64,000 nt of DNA from Affinundibacterium fentianense (lineage in GTDB: Bacteria; Pseudomonadota; Gammaproteobacteria; Burkholderiales; Burkholderiaceae_D): NCBI RefSeq assembly GCF_018139545.1, contig NZ_JAGSPJ010000001.1:310001-374000 (forward strand), read 5' to 3'. The notes under the pieces were generated by a model, which searched no databases, was not told the DNA's origin, and saw only the letters and a list, made by a program, of their open reading frames with translations. The translations under genes and the position numbers were made by a program. Numbering within the stretch: position 1 is the stretch's first letter; the number at the start of each line of letters is the position of its first letter. Positions 1-8,537 of the stretch are shown here, piece after piece.

Positions 1-518
1 TCCGAAGCGAGATTCAATACGCATTTTGCATTAATAATTTGCATATCCTCTTTAATTTGCCCGAGCAACTTATGGCCCCAATAGGCGTATAAATTGGTAC
101 CAGCCACGTTATTCAACGGGGTGCCCATTTCCAAACGATAGGCGAGAATCTTATCTAAGGGCCTTAATAAGCCATACAGGCCAGATAATATACGCAAATG
201 TTTTTGCAGGTAGCTAACTTCTTTTCTGAGCATAGTACGAGCCTGAAGGCCATCGTACACGTCACCATCAAACGCAAAAACAGCCTGTCGCATCGACTTC
301 CCATTCCAATCACTAGCAAGCTCTTGAAAACGCTTCACATTCAATTCTGCTAACTCAGGTGATATTTTCATGAGTGTTTGCAAATCTGCGGACTCTAAAT
401 TGGAAGCCAATTGAGCTAGGTATTCGACTTCCGGTAAGAAGCGAAGTTCAGTTGAAGTTTTTAAAGGGATCGGCGAGGTGAAATCAAGACTTTTTGCGGG
501 AGACAACAAAATCAGCAT
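1..518 (-). CDS. yaaA: YaaA-family peroxide stress protein (3' end outside window)
   Basis: Only the N-terminal 172 or so residues are in the window; the gene runs off the left edge. Reading the minus strand from the ATG at 518 gives a protein beginning MLILLSPAKSLDF and containing LSGLYGLLRPLDK, both hallmarks of the YaaA (DUF328/UPF0246) family. E. coli YaaA is a DNA-binding protein that lowers intracellular free iron and protects from hydrogen peroxide; the same role here is inferred from family membership. The gene is divergent from the PIN-domain gene, with 79 bases between their start codons. No strong Shine-Dalgarno sequence precedes the start. Confidence 0.9.
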   Translation of the reverse strand, partial: MLILLSPAKSLDFTSPIPLKTSTELRFLPEVEYLAQLASNLESADLQTLMKISPELAELNVKRFQELASDWNGKSMRQAVFAFDGDVYDGLQARTMLRKEVSYLQKHLRILSGLYGLLRPLDKILAYRLEMGTPLNNVAGTNLYAYWGHKLLGQIKEDMQIINAKCVLNLAS

Positions 519-597
519 AAAATGAAATAATCAAAATGATCAAATAAAGGAATATAAAGCTCGCTTCAAGAAAAGTATTGGGCTTTCAATAAACACT

Positions 598-1044
598 ATG
601 AAACTAAAGATTGTAATCGACACCAATGTTTGCTTGGATCTTTTCGCGTTCAAGGATCAACGTTGGCAAGCGATGTTCGAAGCTTTACAAAGAGGCGAAT
701 TGTACGCGATTAGTCGTTCAGACTGCCGCGAAGAGTGGTTGGCGGTTCTGCATTACTCACATTTACCCATTGACGACAAAACTAGGCCGGGAATTGCACT
801 ACTTTTTGACCAATATATAAGAGTCGAGACACCTGCACCGACCTTAGAACGATTACCAATTTGCAGTGACAAAGACGATCAAAAGTTTTTGGAAATCGCG
901 CGCGACGCGAGGGTCGATGTATTGATTACAAAAGATAAAGCACTGTTGAAATTAGCAAGAAAAATTCGTCACATGAATTTATTCTCAATCGAGACACCAG
1001 AGAGATTTTTGCTGAGACTAGTTGCAAATTCGCAAGCTTTGTAA
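598..1044 (+). CDS. PIN-domain protein (putative VapC-like/COG1569 toxin component), no partner seen
   Basis: 148 residues forming one PIN domain, a metal-dependent RNase fold. The acidic residues expected of the active site are visible: D8 in VIDTN near the N-terminus, E46 in the middle, D94 in SDKDDQKFL and D113 in LITKDKALL. The SDKDD...ITKD pattern is typical of the family annotated as 'putative toxin-antitoxin system toxin component, PIN family'. An antitoxin gene would normally overlap or abut it, but yaaA lies upstream on the other strand and the next gene downstream is cheZ. Either the antitoxin is elsewhere or absent, or this is a non-toxin PIN nuclease. Function as an RNase is inferred. 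Confidence 0.8.
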   Translation: MKLKIVIDTNVCLDLFAFKDQRWQAMFEALQRGELYAISRSDCREEWLAVLHYSHLPIDDKTRPGIALLFDQYIRVETPAPTLERLPICSDKDDQKFLEIARDARVDVLITKDKALLKLARKIRHMNLFSIETPERFLLRLVANSQAL

Positions 1045-1267
1045 ATAAATTCACTAAATGCACAATAAAGTGATGACAAATTTTGTTGCTCAGGGTTATC
1101 CTTACGTCATGCAAGTCAGGTTGCCATGAGTAAAGTTTTTATCATTTCGAGAAGTTAGTCAGGCGACTTTAGGCACCCATGTTGAGTTGAAATGCCCTAA
1201 TTTGCACAAACTATATTTCAACCGACAGCAGCGCATCAAAATATTAGAATTAGGAGAGAGAACCATT

Positions 1268-2011
1268 ATGACTGATTCAGCAGATGATCTAGATGCATTG
1301 TTTGAAGAGATGTCCAATCAACGTGAGGTCACTGCACCTTTGACAGCTTCAAGCGCCCCGCAAGAAGAAACGCATATTGACACCCAGCACAACAAACTTT
1401 CGTTGATGCTTGATAGCGAGCAGGCTGGTAAGCCCATGTTTGATCGGCTTGGTGGGCTTGTCAGGATGATGCATGACTCGATGCGGGAACTGGGCTATGA
1501 CCGATCACTTTCTGATGTGGCGTCGCAAATATCCGACGCACAAGGTCGACTCGAATACGTCGCTACGCTGACCGAGCAAGCCGCGAACAAAGTGCTAAAC
1601 GCAACCGACGTTGGGATTCCCGAACAGGACCAACTTGCAAAAAATGCGAAAGATGTCGAAGATCGATGGAATACCTTATTCGCCGGAAAAATGAGCGTTG
1701 ACGAATTCAAATTGCTTGCATCCGACTCTAAGTCTTTTGCGAATAAAGTAATCGCTTCCACCGATGCAGAAAAAGCGCGTCTGCTAGACATTATGATGGC
1801 CCAAGACTTTCAAGATCTAACCGGGCAACTGATCAAGAAGGTATTGGTCATAACTCAGTCGGTCGAGAGAGAATTGGCACAGATTTTATTGGACAACGCC
1901 CCGACTGAGCTCAAAGAAAAAGCGATAGAATTGATGGAAGGACCGTCCGTGCCAAATGCAGCCTTAGAGCAGGATGACGTAGATAATCTACTTGATAGCT
2001 TGGGATTCTAA
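1268..2011 (+). CDS. cheZ: Protein phosphatase CheZ
   Basis: CheZ dephosphorylates CheY-P and so resets chemotaxis signalling. The ATG at 1268 is chosen because AGGAGAG lies just upstream; an in-frame extension to 1187 lacks such a site. The product is 247 residues, against about 214 in E. coli, the excess lying in the N-terminal part. The signature AQDFQDLTGQ is intact, with D183 and Q187 matching the catalytic Asp/Gln pair (D143 and Q147 in E. coli). The C-terminus ends in DNLLDSLGF, matching the CheY-binding tail. The stop codon is immediately followed by the cheA ATG, so the two are almost certainly cotranscribed and translationally coupled. Confidence 0.93.
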   Translation: MTDSADDLDALFEEMSNQREVTAPLTASSAPQEETHIDTQHNKLSLMLDSEQAGKPMFDRLGGLVRMMHDSMRELGYDRSLSDVASQISDAQGRLEYVATLTEQAANKVLNATDVGIPEQDQLAKNAKDVEDRWNTLFAGKMSVDEFKLLASDSKSFANKVIASTDAEKARLLDIMMAQDFQDLTGQLIKKVLVITQSVERELAQILLDNAPTELKEKAIELMEGPSVPNAALEQDDVDNLLDSLGF

Positions 2012-3814
2012 ATGGACGACATGCTCAAAGAATTTGTCGTTGAGGCACTCGATCTCGCGGTCAATGTCGAGGAGCATTTGCTCTCTCTACAGAGAAACCC
2101 TGAAGATATGAATACGCTTAACGCGGTATTTAGATCGTTCCACACAATCAAAGGCGGTGCGGGTTTTATGAACCTTACCGCAATGGTTTCGGCATGTCAT
2201 TTGACCGAAAATCTTTTCGACGCCCTGCGTACTGGTAAATCGCCCGTTACTCCTCTCGCGATCGAGGCTGCACTTGAGGCAAGCGGATTCGTATCAGATC
2301 AACTCACCGCGTTAAACAATGGCACAGATCCTGACCAGTTATCAACGATGCCAGCAGCATTGGAACAATTGCTAAATGATGCGATCGAGGGTAAAACAGG
2401 CTCGTCGCCAGTCGCAGCAAAATCCTCCCCTGCTCCCGTGGTAAGTCTGGAAGTTGCCACCAATGTGCCTCCTGGTAACGAGGGAGATGTTCCTTGGGAT
2501 GCCTATTATCGCGCAGTCGTTCCTGCGGGCACCTTGCCGGAAGTAGTCGCCATCAACCCTGTCATCAAACAGGAACAAGAGGCAGTCAAATCATCACTTG
2601 CCAGTAACGAAATCAAACAAAACGCACCTGTTAAAGAGGAAAGCATTCGGATTGACGCGGTTAAACTTGATGTTTTGTTAGAGGTCGCTGGCGAGTCTGT
2701 TCAGGCGGCAAATCAAGCTGCGGTCTTACTAGAAAAACTTTCTCAATTTCCGTTTGACGGAGACGCCGCACCTTTGATGTCAGCGCTCACCGAAACACTT
2801 AACCGCGCGTCACGTTATTCAACAGAGTTGCAACGTGCTACTTTGGCGACACGTATGCAACCGGTCGGTCGTTTATTCCAAAAGTTTCCTCGCCTGATTC
2901 GCGAATTAGCTAAGGATCTCGGCAAAGAAGTCGATCTTGAAATTTCCGGTGCAGAGACTGAGGTAGATCGTGTAGTTGTCGATAGTTTGTACGATCCTTT
3001 GGTTCACATGCTTCGCAATTCACTTGATCATGGAATTGAGTCTTCAGAAGAACGTTCACAAACGTCAAAACCTGCTCGAGCGAAAATTTTATTAAAGGCT
3101 TGGCAAGAAGCCAGCAGCGTCATGATCGAAGTCACCGACGATGGCAAAGGAATGGACGCAAATCGCCTGCGTGAAAAAGCGATCGCCAAAGGTTTAATTA
3201 GTACCCACGAAGCACGTACCGATGATGAAGCGTTCCAACTGGTATTTCTTCCAGGTTTTTCCACGAAAGAAGTCGCTTCGAGCGTCTCTGGTCGTGGAGT
3301 CGGCATGGATGTTGTAAAGACCGCTGTAGAACGCCACCGTGGAGCGATACGGATTAATTCACAATTAGGTCGTGGTACGACGTTTATAATTCGGCTCCCG
3401 ATCGAACTTTCGATCGTCCCAACGATGCTCGTAAGAACCGCTGGTGCTTCATTGGCGCTACCGATGGCAACAGTTCAACGCGTGGTTGAGCTTCCAGAAA
3501 CATTTGAAAGTGTTGGTGGGCAACCCGTCTTGCGTGATTTAGGAAGACCACTGCCAATCCGATCACTTGGTCAAGTTTTAGGCTATGAAAAGAGCACCGA
3601 ACGCGTTGGCATTGTGATCGCGGCACCGAATCCTTATATCATTTCGGTGGACTCAGTTGACGGTACGTCTGATCTGGTTATTAAACCTCTGACTTGTATT
3701 TCGACACCGGGCATCACAGGCACAGCAAGGTCTGCCGAGGGTGAATTAGTCTTGGTTATTAGTTTATCTTTCTTGTTGGATGGTTGCAAAGTCGTCGAGA
3801 GAATTGGTGCTTAG
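2012..3814 (+). CDS. cheA: CheA-type chemotaxis histidine kinase
   Basis: 600-residue hybrid of the CheA class. Residues 1-105 are an HPt domain with phospho-accepting H44 in SFHTIKGGAGF. An Ala/Pro-rich linker to about 210 shows no clear P2 (CheY/CheB-docking) domain. The dimerisation domain covers about 210-290. The HATPase domain covers about 320-462, with the N box (HMLRNSLDHG, 332-341), the G1 box (DDGKGMD) and the G2 box (SGRGVGMDVV). A CheW-like regulatory domain fills 465-600. It starts directly after the cheZ stop codon. No cheY, cheW, cheR, cheB or receptor gene is adjacent, so it may serve an accessory signalling array or depend on partners elsewhere. The kinase motifs are intact, so it is probably active. 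Confidence 0.92.
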   Translation: MDDMLKEFVVEALDLAVNVEEHLLSLQRNPEDMNTLNAVFRSFHTIKGGAGFMNLTAMVSACHLTENLFDALRTGKSPVTPLAIEAALEASGFVSDQLTALNNGTDPDQLSTMPAALEQLLNDAIEGKTGSSPVAAKSSPAPVVSLEVATNVPPGNEGDVPWDAYYRAVVPAGTLPEVVAINPVIKQEQEAVKSSLASNEIKQNAPVKEESIRIDAVKLDVLLEVAGESVQAANQAAVLLEKLSQFPFDGDAAPLMSALTETLNRASRYSTELQRATLATRMQPVGRLFQKFPRLIRELAKDLGKEVDLEISGAETEVDRVVVDSLYDPLVHMLRNSLDHGIESSEERSQTSKPARAKILLKAWQEASSVMIEVTDDGKGMDANRLREKAIAKGLISTHEARTDDEAFQLVFLPGFSTKEVASSVSGRGVGMDVVKTAVERHRGAIRINSQLGRGTTFIIRLPIELSIVPTMLVRTAGASLALPMATVQRVVELPETFESVGGQPVLRDLGRPLPIRSLGQVLGYEKSTERVGIVIAAPNPYIISVDSVDGTSDLVIKPLTCISTPGITGTARSAEGELVLVISLSFLLDGCKVVERIGA

Positions 3815-3961
3815 AATCCAATTAGAGCCTATATTGCCTTAATTTATTCTCTAACTGTACGAGATGCAAATTCGAAGCGATTCGTGATCATTGCCCCATT
3901 TATACAAGGATTCTTAGACTCTGTCAGAATGGCGTAATCTTCTTACGTTATTCTGATAGTC

Positions 3962-5449
3962 ATGACGCAATTTGCCATCAACTCGAGTTCGGCGCTTAAT
4001 TTCGAAAATCGATACGCCAGCCTAAGTAAAAATTTCTTTACTCCGCTAGACCCAACACCGCTTAAAAATCCGTATTTGATCACACGCAATGTTGATCTAT
4101 TGCAGAATCTTGGACTCGCACCGGAGCTATTAGATCAACAGGAAATCCTCGAAGTATTTTCAGGAAACCGGGTCCACCAAAGCAGTAGACCAATTGCAAC
4201 TGTGTACTCAGGCCATCAATTTGGGATTTGGGCTGGCCAACTGGGTGATGGTCGGGCAATTCTATTGGGTGAACTTAAGCTCCAACACTCCCAAGAGTCG
4301 CTTGAAATTCAACTAAAAGGAGCTGGAGTCACACCTTACTCCAGAATGGGCGATGGTCGAGCGGTCTTGCGTTCCTCGATTCGAGAGTATCTCTGCTCTG
4401 AGGCAATGGCAGCACTAGGTATTCCAAGCTCGCGTGCACTTTGCCTAATTGGATCCGATCAGTACACGATGCGCGAAATGCCCGAAAAGACTGCAGTCGT
4501 TACGCGTGCTGCAACTAGCTTTATTCGCTTTGGAAATTTTGAGCACTGGTATTACAATCAAGCCTCCAGCGAACTGAAAGAGCTCGCCGATTTTGTTATC
4601 TTCAACTACTACCCAGAATTGCACGAGCGCGACAATCCTTATCTTGGATTGCTCGAAGAAGTCATCAAGCGCACTGCGACCTTAATTGCGCATTGGCAAT
4701 GCGTCGGTTTTATGCATGGCGTACTCAATACGGACAACATGTCGATATTAGGTATAACGCTAGACTACGGGCCATTTGGCTTTATGGACGGATTTAATCC
4801 TAGTCACATTTGCAATCATAGTGATACCCAAGGGCGCTACGCCTATCATATGCAACCAGAAATTGGGCATTGGAATTGTCATGCGCTGGCTCAGGCAATG
4901 TTGCCCCTCATCGGTGATATCGAACAAACGCAAAGCGCGTTATCAAACTATATTACCGATTTCAAAACCGCCTATCACGCCAATATGCTGAAGAAAATAG
5001 GACTTTATGAAGAAACAGAAGATGATCAAACACTTTACGAATCCTACCTTGAAATCATGGCAAATGGTTTGACGGACTTCACGCTTGCTTTTAGGCGTCT
5101 TAGTCAGATTTCTAAACACAATGAGGATCAAGATCAACAACTCCGTGATCTTTTTATCGATCGATCAGGTCTTGATGCCTGGCTAAGGCAATATCGTCAG
5201 CGTCTGCAAAGAGAAACATTAAGTGATGAAGAACGCCGTATTCGGATGAACTTAATTAATCCAAAATTTGTATTGCGTAATCATCTCGCCCAGCAAGCGA
5301 TTCAAAAAGCTGAAAATAAAGATTACACAGAGTTGCATACTCTGTCGCAGGTTTTGAAGCGTCCTTTCGATGAACAATCTGAATTTGAGGCCTACGCTCA
5401 ACTACCTCCCGACTGGGCAAGCGAAGTTTCAGTAAGTTGTTCATCATAA
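3962..5449 (+). CDS. selO: Protein adenylyltransferase SelO (YdiU)
   Basis: 495 residues, the usual length for SelO/YdiU pseudokinases, which transfer AMP from ATP to Ser, Thr and Tyr of proteins and are linked to redox stress. Diagnostic segments are VYSGHQFGIWAGQLGDGRA near residue 80, LKGAGVTPYSRMGDGRAV near 120, and HGVLNTDNMSILGITLDYGP, which carries the catalytic Asp/Asn residues. The protein ends SCSS: many SelO proteins carry selenocysteine or cysteine at this penultimate-region position, and here it is an ordinary Cys codon. The start at 3962 has no strong ribosome-binding site. It sits 38 bases ahead of msrB, another redox-repair gene, suggesting a shared oxidative-stress role. Confidence 0.94.
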   Translation: MTQFAINSSSALNFENRYASLSKNFFTPLDPTPLKNPYLITRNVDLLQNLGLAPELLDQQEILEVFSGNRVHQSSRPIATVYSGHQFGIWAGQLGDGRAILLGELKLQHSQESLEIQLKGAGVTPYSRMGDGRAVLRSSIREYLCSEAMAALGIPSSRALCLIGSDQYTMREMPEKTAVVTRAATSFIRFGNFEHWYYNQASSELKELADFVIFNYYPELHERDNPYLGLLEEVIKRTATLIAHWQCVGFMHGVLNTDNMSILGITLDYGPFGFMDGFNPSHICNHSDTQGRYAYHMQPEIGHWNCHALAQAMLPLIGDIEQTQSALSNYITDFKTAYHANMLKKIGLYEETEDDQTLYESYLEIMANGLTDFTLAFRRLSQISKHNEDQDQQLRDLFIDRSGLDAWLRQYRQRLQRETLSDEERRIRMNLINPKFVLRNHLAQQAIQKAENKDYTELHTLSQVLKRPFDEQSEFEAYAQLPPDWASEVSVSCSS

Positions 5450-5487
5450 GATAAATTAGCTATTTCATCACGGGGGAGGAATCCAGA

Positions 5488-5880
5488 ATGTTTAAAATCA
5501 AAAAAACTGATGCCGAATGGTGCAATCAATTGTCTGAAATGTCTTACCGCGTTACCCGCCAAGCAGCAACCGAACGGGCATTCAGTGGTCAATTTTGGGA
5601 CCACCACGAAGTTGGCATTTATACCTGCGTTTGCTGCAACACTCCACTGTTTGAATCAGATGCCAAATTTGATTCTGGCTGCGGCTGGCCAAGCTATTTC
5701 AAAGCACTTAATCCCGAACATGTGAAGGAAATCCCTGATCACTCACATGGAATGACGCGCACTGAAATTGTGTGTAATATCTGCGACGCGCATTTGGGAC
5801 ATGTCTTCCCCGATGGCCCGGCCCCAACCTATCTCCGCTATTGCATTAATTCTGCATCATTAGCTTTCAAACCGACCTGA
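5488..5880 (+). CDS. msrB: Peptide-methionine (R)-S-oxide reductase MsrB
   Basis: 130-residue MsrB, which reduces methionine-R-sulfoxide in proteins using thioredoxin. The zinc-binding pairs C47/C50 and C96/C99 are present. The catalytic cysteine is C119 in RYCINSASL, and C65 in DSGCGWPSY is at the position of the usual resolving cysteine. GGGGGAGGA lies about 10 bases upstream of the ATG, one of the strongest ribosome-binding sites in the window. It follows selO and precedes yciB by 15 bases, so it may be part of one transcript with both. No signal peptide, so cytoplasmic. Confidence 0.97.
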   Translation: MFKIKKTDAEWCNQLSEMSYRVTRQAATERAFSGQFWDHHEVGIYTCVCCNTPLFESDAKFDSGCGWPSYFKALNPEHVKEIPDHSHGMTRTEIVCNICDAHLGHVFPDGPAPTYLRYCINSASLAFKPT

Positions 5881-5895
5881 GGTATTTATCAATCT

Positions 5896-6516
5896 ATGAT
5901 GAAGTTACTATTCGATCTTTTTCCTGTCTTACTTTTTTTTCTGAGTTATAACCGCGCAGAAAAAAATCCAGAGAAGTCCCTCCAATTAGCAAATGAGTTT
6001 TTGTCTGGTTTCACATCAGGCCATATGGTGTCACCGCAAATGGCACCAATTTTGATTGCAACTGCTGTTGCGGTCGTCGCTTCAATTCTTCAAATTTTAT
6101 ATCTGATGGTTAGGAGAAAAAAAATTGACCTTATGCTATGGGTTTCTTTTTTTATTGTGAGTGTTTTCGGTGGACTAACGATTTATTTTCAAAACGATAC
6201 CTTTGTCAAAATCAAGCTAACCATCATTTACTGGCTTTTTGCTTTCGGGTTTGCCTTCAGCCAATATTTTCTAAAGAAGAATTTTCTTAAAACGATGATG
6301 GGTTCTGAAATAAAAATGCCGGAAATCGCTTGGGATAAACTCAATTTAGTCTGGATTGCCTATTTCTTGGTGATGGGCGCTGCGAATCTTTATGTTGCTT
6401 TAACTTATTCACAAAGTACTTGGGTGAGCTATAAGTTTTATTCCTTCTTTGCATTACCAGTTTTTGTAATCGGACAAACCTTTTTCTTGATGAAATATAT
6501 TGAAGAAACCAAATGA
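5896..6516 (+). CDS. yciB: Inner-membrane septation protein A (YciB/IspA family)
   Basis: 206-residue polytopic membrane protein with about five to six hydrophobic segments. The N-terminus MKLLFDLFPVLLFFLSY and the C-terminal NLYVALTYSQSTWVSYKFY segment are characteristic of the YciB/intracellular septation family. The family is implicated in envelope integrity and cell division through contacts with envelope-synthesis proteins; the exact biochemical role is unknown. Two adjacent ATG codons (5896 and 5899) are possible starts. Its 3' end overlaps the bolA-like gene by 4 bases (ATGA), giving translational coupling. Confidence 0.93.
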   Translation: MMKLLFDLFPVLLFFLSYNRAEKNPEKSLQLANEFLSGFTSGHMVSPQMAPILIATAVAVVASILQILYLMVRRKKIDLMLWVSFFIVSVFGGLTIYFQNDTFVKIKLTIIYWLFAFGFAFSQYFLKKNFLKTMMGSEIKMPEIAWDKLNLVWIAYFLVMGAANLYVALTYSQSTWVSYKFYSFFALPVFVIGQTFFLMKYIEETK

Positions 6517-6788
6517 CTCAACGAATTCAAATGATCACAGATAGGCTAAATGAACATCTAAGCCCCTCTTACTGTCAAATTCAAGACGACTCCGCAGCAC
6601 ACAAAGGTCACGCCGGTGCTGCTAGCGGCGCTGGACACTTTACAGTTACAATTATTAGCGAAAAATTTGCGGGACTAAATCGCATTTCTCGGCATCGACT
6701 AGTGTATGATGCCGTTGGCGATTTGATGCACACGGAAATACATGCACTTGTCATCCATGCATCTAGTCCTTCAGAAGCAACAAAATAA
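6513..6788 (+). CDS. BolA-family protein
   Basis: 91-residue single BolA domain (class II KH-like fold). The region from HAGAASGAGHFTVTIIS to LVYDAVGDLMHTEIHAL matches the family: a conserved His near residue 29, the GHF segment, and the R..VY...G.LM..IHALAI-type helix-strand end. BolA proteins partner monothiol glutaredoxins in Fe-S trafficking, and some act in stress-related transcription. It overlaps yciB by 4 bases and precedes the PpiC-like gene by 51 bases, an arrangement found in many betaproteobacteria. Whether it is BolA or IbaG-like cannot be settled from the sequence alone. Confidence 0.9.
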   Translation: MTQRIQMITDRLNEHLSPSYCQIQDDSAAHKGHAGAASGAGHFTVTIISEKFAGLNRISRHRLVYDAVGDLMHTEIHALVIHASSPSEATK

Positions 6789-6839
6789 TATTTTATTAAC
6801 CGTTTTTGTTTTACTTTCTTTGTATTTTAGGAACAGATA

Positions 6840-7613
6840 ATGACTTTTAAACCCGCTCAATTGCTGGTTGTACTTCTAGTAACCGCATTCCCTGCGATGG
6901 CGCAGAACTTGGCAACGGTCAATGGAAAAGCAATCCCTGCTTCAAAAGCTGAACCCTATGTAAAGCAAGCTTTAGCACAAGGTCAAAAAGACACACCACA
7001 ATTACGTGCGATGATCAAAGATCGTTTGGTTGGCACTGAAGTGCTCTTGCAAGAAGCAGAAAAAGCTGGGTACAGCAAGAACGATGACGTTAAGTTGCAA
7101 ATAGAATTGGCTCGCCAACAAATTTTGATTCAAGCGTTGATGCGCACGCACGTTGAAAAGAATCCTGTCACAGAAGCAGACATCAAGGCCGCTTACGACA
7201 AATGGAAAACGCAAAATGGTGACAACGAGTATCACCCTGCCCATATTTTGGTAGAAAAAGAAGATGATGCAAAAGCAATCATTTCCAAACTAAAAGGCGG
7301 CGCTAAATTCGAAGAGCTAGCCAAACAATCCAAGGACACTGGATCGGCTGGAAAAGGTGGTGATTTGGATTGGGTATCACAAGCAAACGTGCCACCAGCA
7401 TTCGCAGCGGCATTGGCAACTTTGAAAAAAGGTCAGTTCACTGAAACACCAGTAAAAACCGAAGTTGGCTTCCACGTCATCAAATTGGATGATGTTCGTC
7501 CATTAAAATTGCCAACTTTAGAAGAAGTGAAACAACAAATTGGCGAAAGCTTGGTTCAAGAAAAAGTTCAGGCGTATCAGCAGTCCTTGATCAAGAAGGC
7601 TGTGATCAAGTAA
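6840..7613 (+). CDS. Periplasmic parvulin-type peptidyl-prolyl isomerase (PpiC/SurA-like)
   Basis: 257 residues. A cleavable signal peptide ends at about AMAQ (residue 22), so the protein is probably periplasmic. A SurA-N-like helical region (about 23-130) precedes a rotamase domain with YHPAHILVEKEDDA, GGDLDWVSQANVPPAFAAAL and VKTEVGFHVIKLDD, all parvulin landmarks. It likely helps fold exported or outer-membrane proteins. It ends a run of plus-strand genes (yciB-bolA-ppi) and is closed by a strong terminator at 7631-7662. Confidence 0.92.
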   Translation: MTFKPAQLLVVLLVTAFPAMAQNLATVNGKAIPASKAEPYVKQALAQGQKDTPQLRAMIKDRLVGTEVLLQEAEKAGYSKNDDVKLQIELARQQILIQALMRTHVEKNPVTEADIKAAYDKWKTQNGDNEYHPAHILVEKEDDAKAIISKLKGGAKFEELAKQSKDTGSAGKGGDLDWVSQANVPPAFAAALATLKKGQFTETPVKTEVGFHVIKLDDVRPLKLPTLEEVKQQIGESLVQEKVQAYQQSLIKKAVIK

Positions 7614-7630
7614 ACGTGTTAAGCATGAAC

Positions 7631-7662
7631 AAAAAAAAGACGCTATTCAGCGTCTTTTTTTT
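7631..7662. terminator. Bidirectional rho-independent terminator
   Basis: GACGCT and AGCGTC form a stem with an ATTC loop, flanked by a run of eight A on one side and eight T on the other. It sits between the convergent PpiC-like gene (+) and the DUF4404 gene (-) and can serve both. Confidence 0.9.
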
Positions 7663-7680
7663 CGTCAAACCTAAGTCAAA

Positions 7681-7953
7681 TTACACACCCATCTTTTCCA
7701 ACATACTTCCCAACTCGCGCAAAGCTGGCTCCAATTTAGGATGTTTGCTGGCAAACTCGGCATAGATTGCCCGCGAACGATCACTCAATGCCGCGTACAA
7801 AGGATCATCGGGATTGTCGTCTTTCGATAAAACAAGCTCGATATCTCGATGCAGATTTTGCAACAATTCTTTCATTTCAGCATCAACCTGCCCAGTCGTA
7901 TGCAGGCCGTCCTGCAATTGTTTCAACAATCCTTTTAACATGTCGCGTTTCAT
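7681..7953 (-). CDS. DUF4404 family protein
   Basis: 90-residue, highly charged, helical protein with no signal peptide or membrane segment. The N-terminal heptad-like Leu pattern and the C-terminal FASKHPKLEPALREL match the DUF4404 family of small proteobacterial proteins of unknown function. The start at 7953 is supported by GGAGGGTGCG directly upstream. It faces away from ispF with a 74-base gap on the same strand, so it could be the last gene of an ispD-ispF transcript or have its own promoter. Confidence 0.8.
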   Translation of the reverse strand: MKRDMLKGLLKQLQDGLHTTGQVDAEMKELLQNLHRDIELVLSKDDNPDDPLYAALSDRSRAIYAEFASKHPKLEPALRELGSMLEKMGV

Positions 7954-8027
7954 CGCACCCTCCTAGATTCTAAAAATAAGCTATTAAACTGGCCTGAAGT
8001 TTGAATATACCTCTAGGCATCATTTCG

Positions 8028-8537
8028 TTATATTCGATAAAGCAAAACGACTGCTTCCGCAGCGATGCCCTCTTCCCGTCCCAAAAAACCAAGCTTCTCG
8101 TTGGTCTTCGCTTTGATATTGACTTGCCCCAATTTGACCTGTAAATCAGCTGCAATATACTCAATCATTTTTGGAATATGGGGTGCCATTTTGGGTTGTT
8201 GTGCGATGATAGTTGCATCCAAATTCCCAAGCACATAACCGCTCTTATGTACACGTGAAATAGCCTCTCGTAAGAGAACACGCGAATCGGCTCCTGCAAA
8301 TTGGGCATCTGTATCGGGAAACATTTTTCCAATGTCACCTAGGGCTGCCGCTCCCAACAAAGCATCCGTAATCGCGTGCAGCAATACGTCGGCATCCGAA
8401 TGTCCTAGCAAGCCTGTTTTGTGCGAAATTTCGACACCGCCAATAATCAATTTACGTCCAGGAACTAGGGCATGGCAATCGTAGCCTTGGCCTATTCGGA
8501 TCGGCATGGGCACTTGAATATTTAGGTCTGTAGTCAT
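8028..8537 (-). CDS. ispF: 2-C-methyl-D-erythritol 2,4-cyclodiphosphate synthase
   Basis: 169 residues, against about 160 usually. It converts CDP-ME 2-phosphate to MEcPP in the MEP isoprenoid pathway. The zinc ligands D20, H22 and H54 are visible in GQGYDCHAL and DADVLLHA, and the substrate loop GLLGHSDAD is intact. The ATG at 8537 overlaps the TGA of ispD (ATGA), which favours this start over an internal Met at residue 11. Together with ispD it supplies two consecutive-class MEP enzymes; ispE is not in the window. Confidence 0.97.
   Translation of the reverse strand: MTTDLNIQVPMPIRIGQGYDCHALVPGRKLIIGGVEISHKTGLLGHSDADVLLHAITDALLGAAALGDIGKMFPDTDAQFAGADSRVLLREAISRVHKSGYVLGNLDATIIAQQPKMAPHIPKMIEYIAADLQVKLGQVNIKAKTNEKLGFLGREEGIAAEAVVLLYRI

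Noticed and set aside
1187-1267. N-terminal extension of CheZ
   Set aside because: A strong ribosome-binding site directly precedes the ATG at 1268, and the extension does not resemble CheZ.
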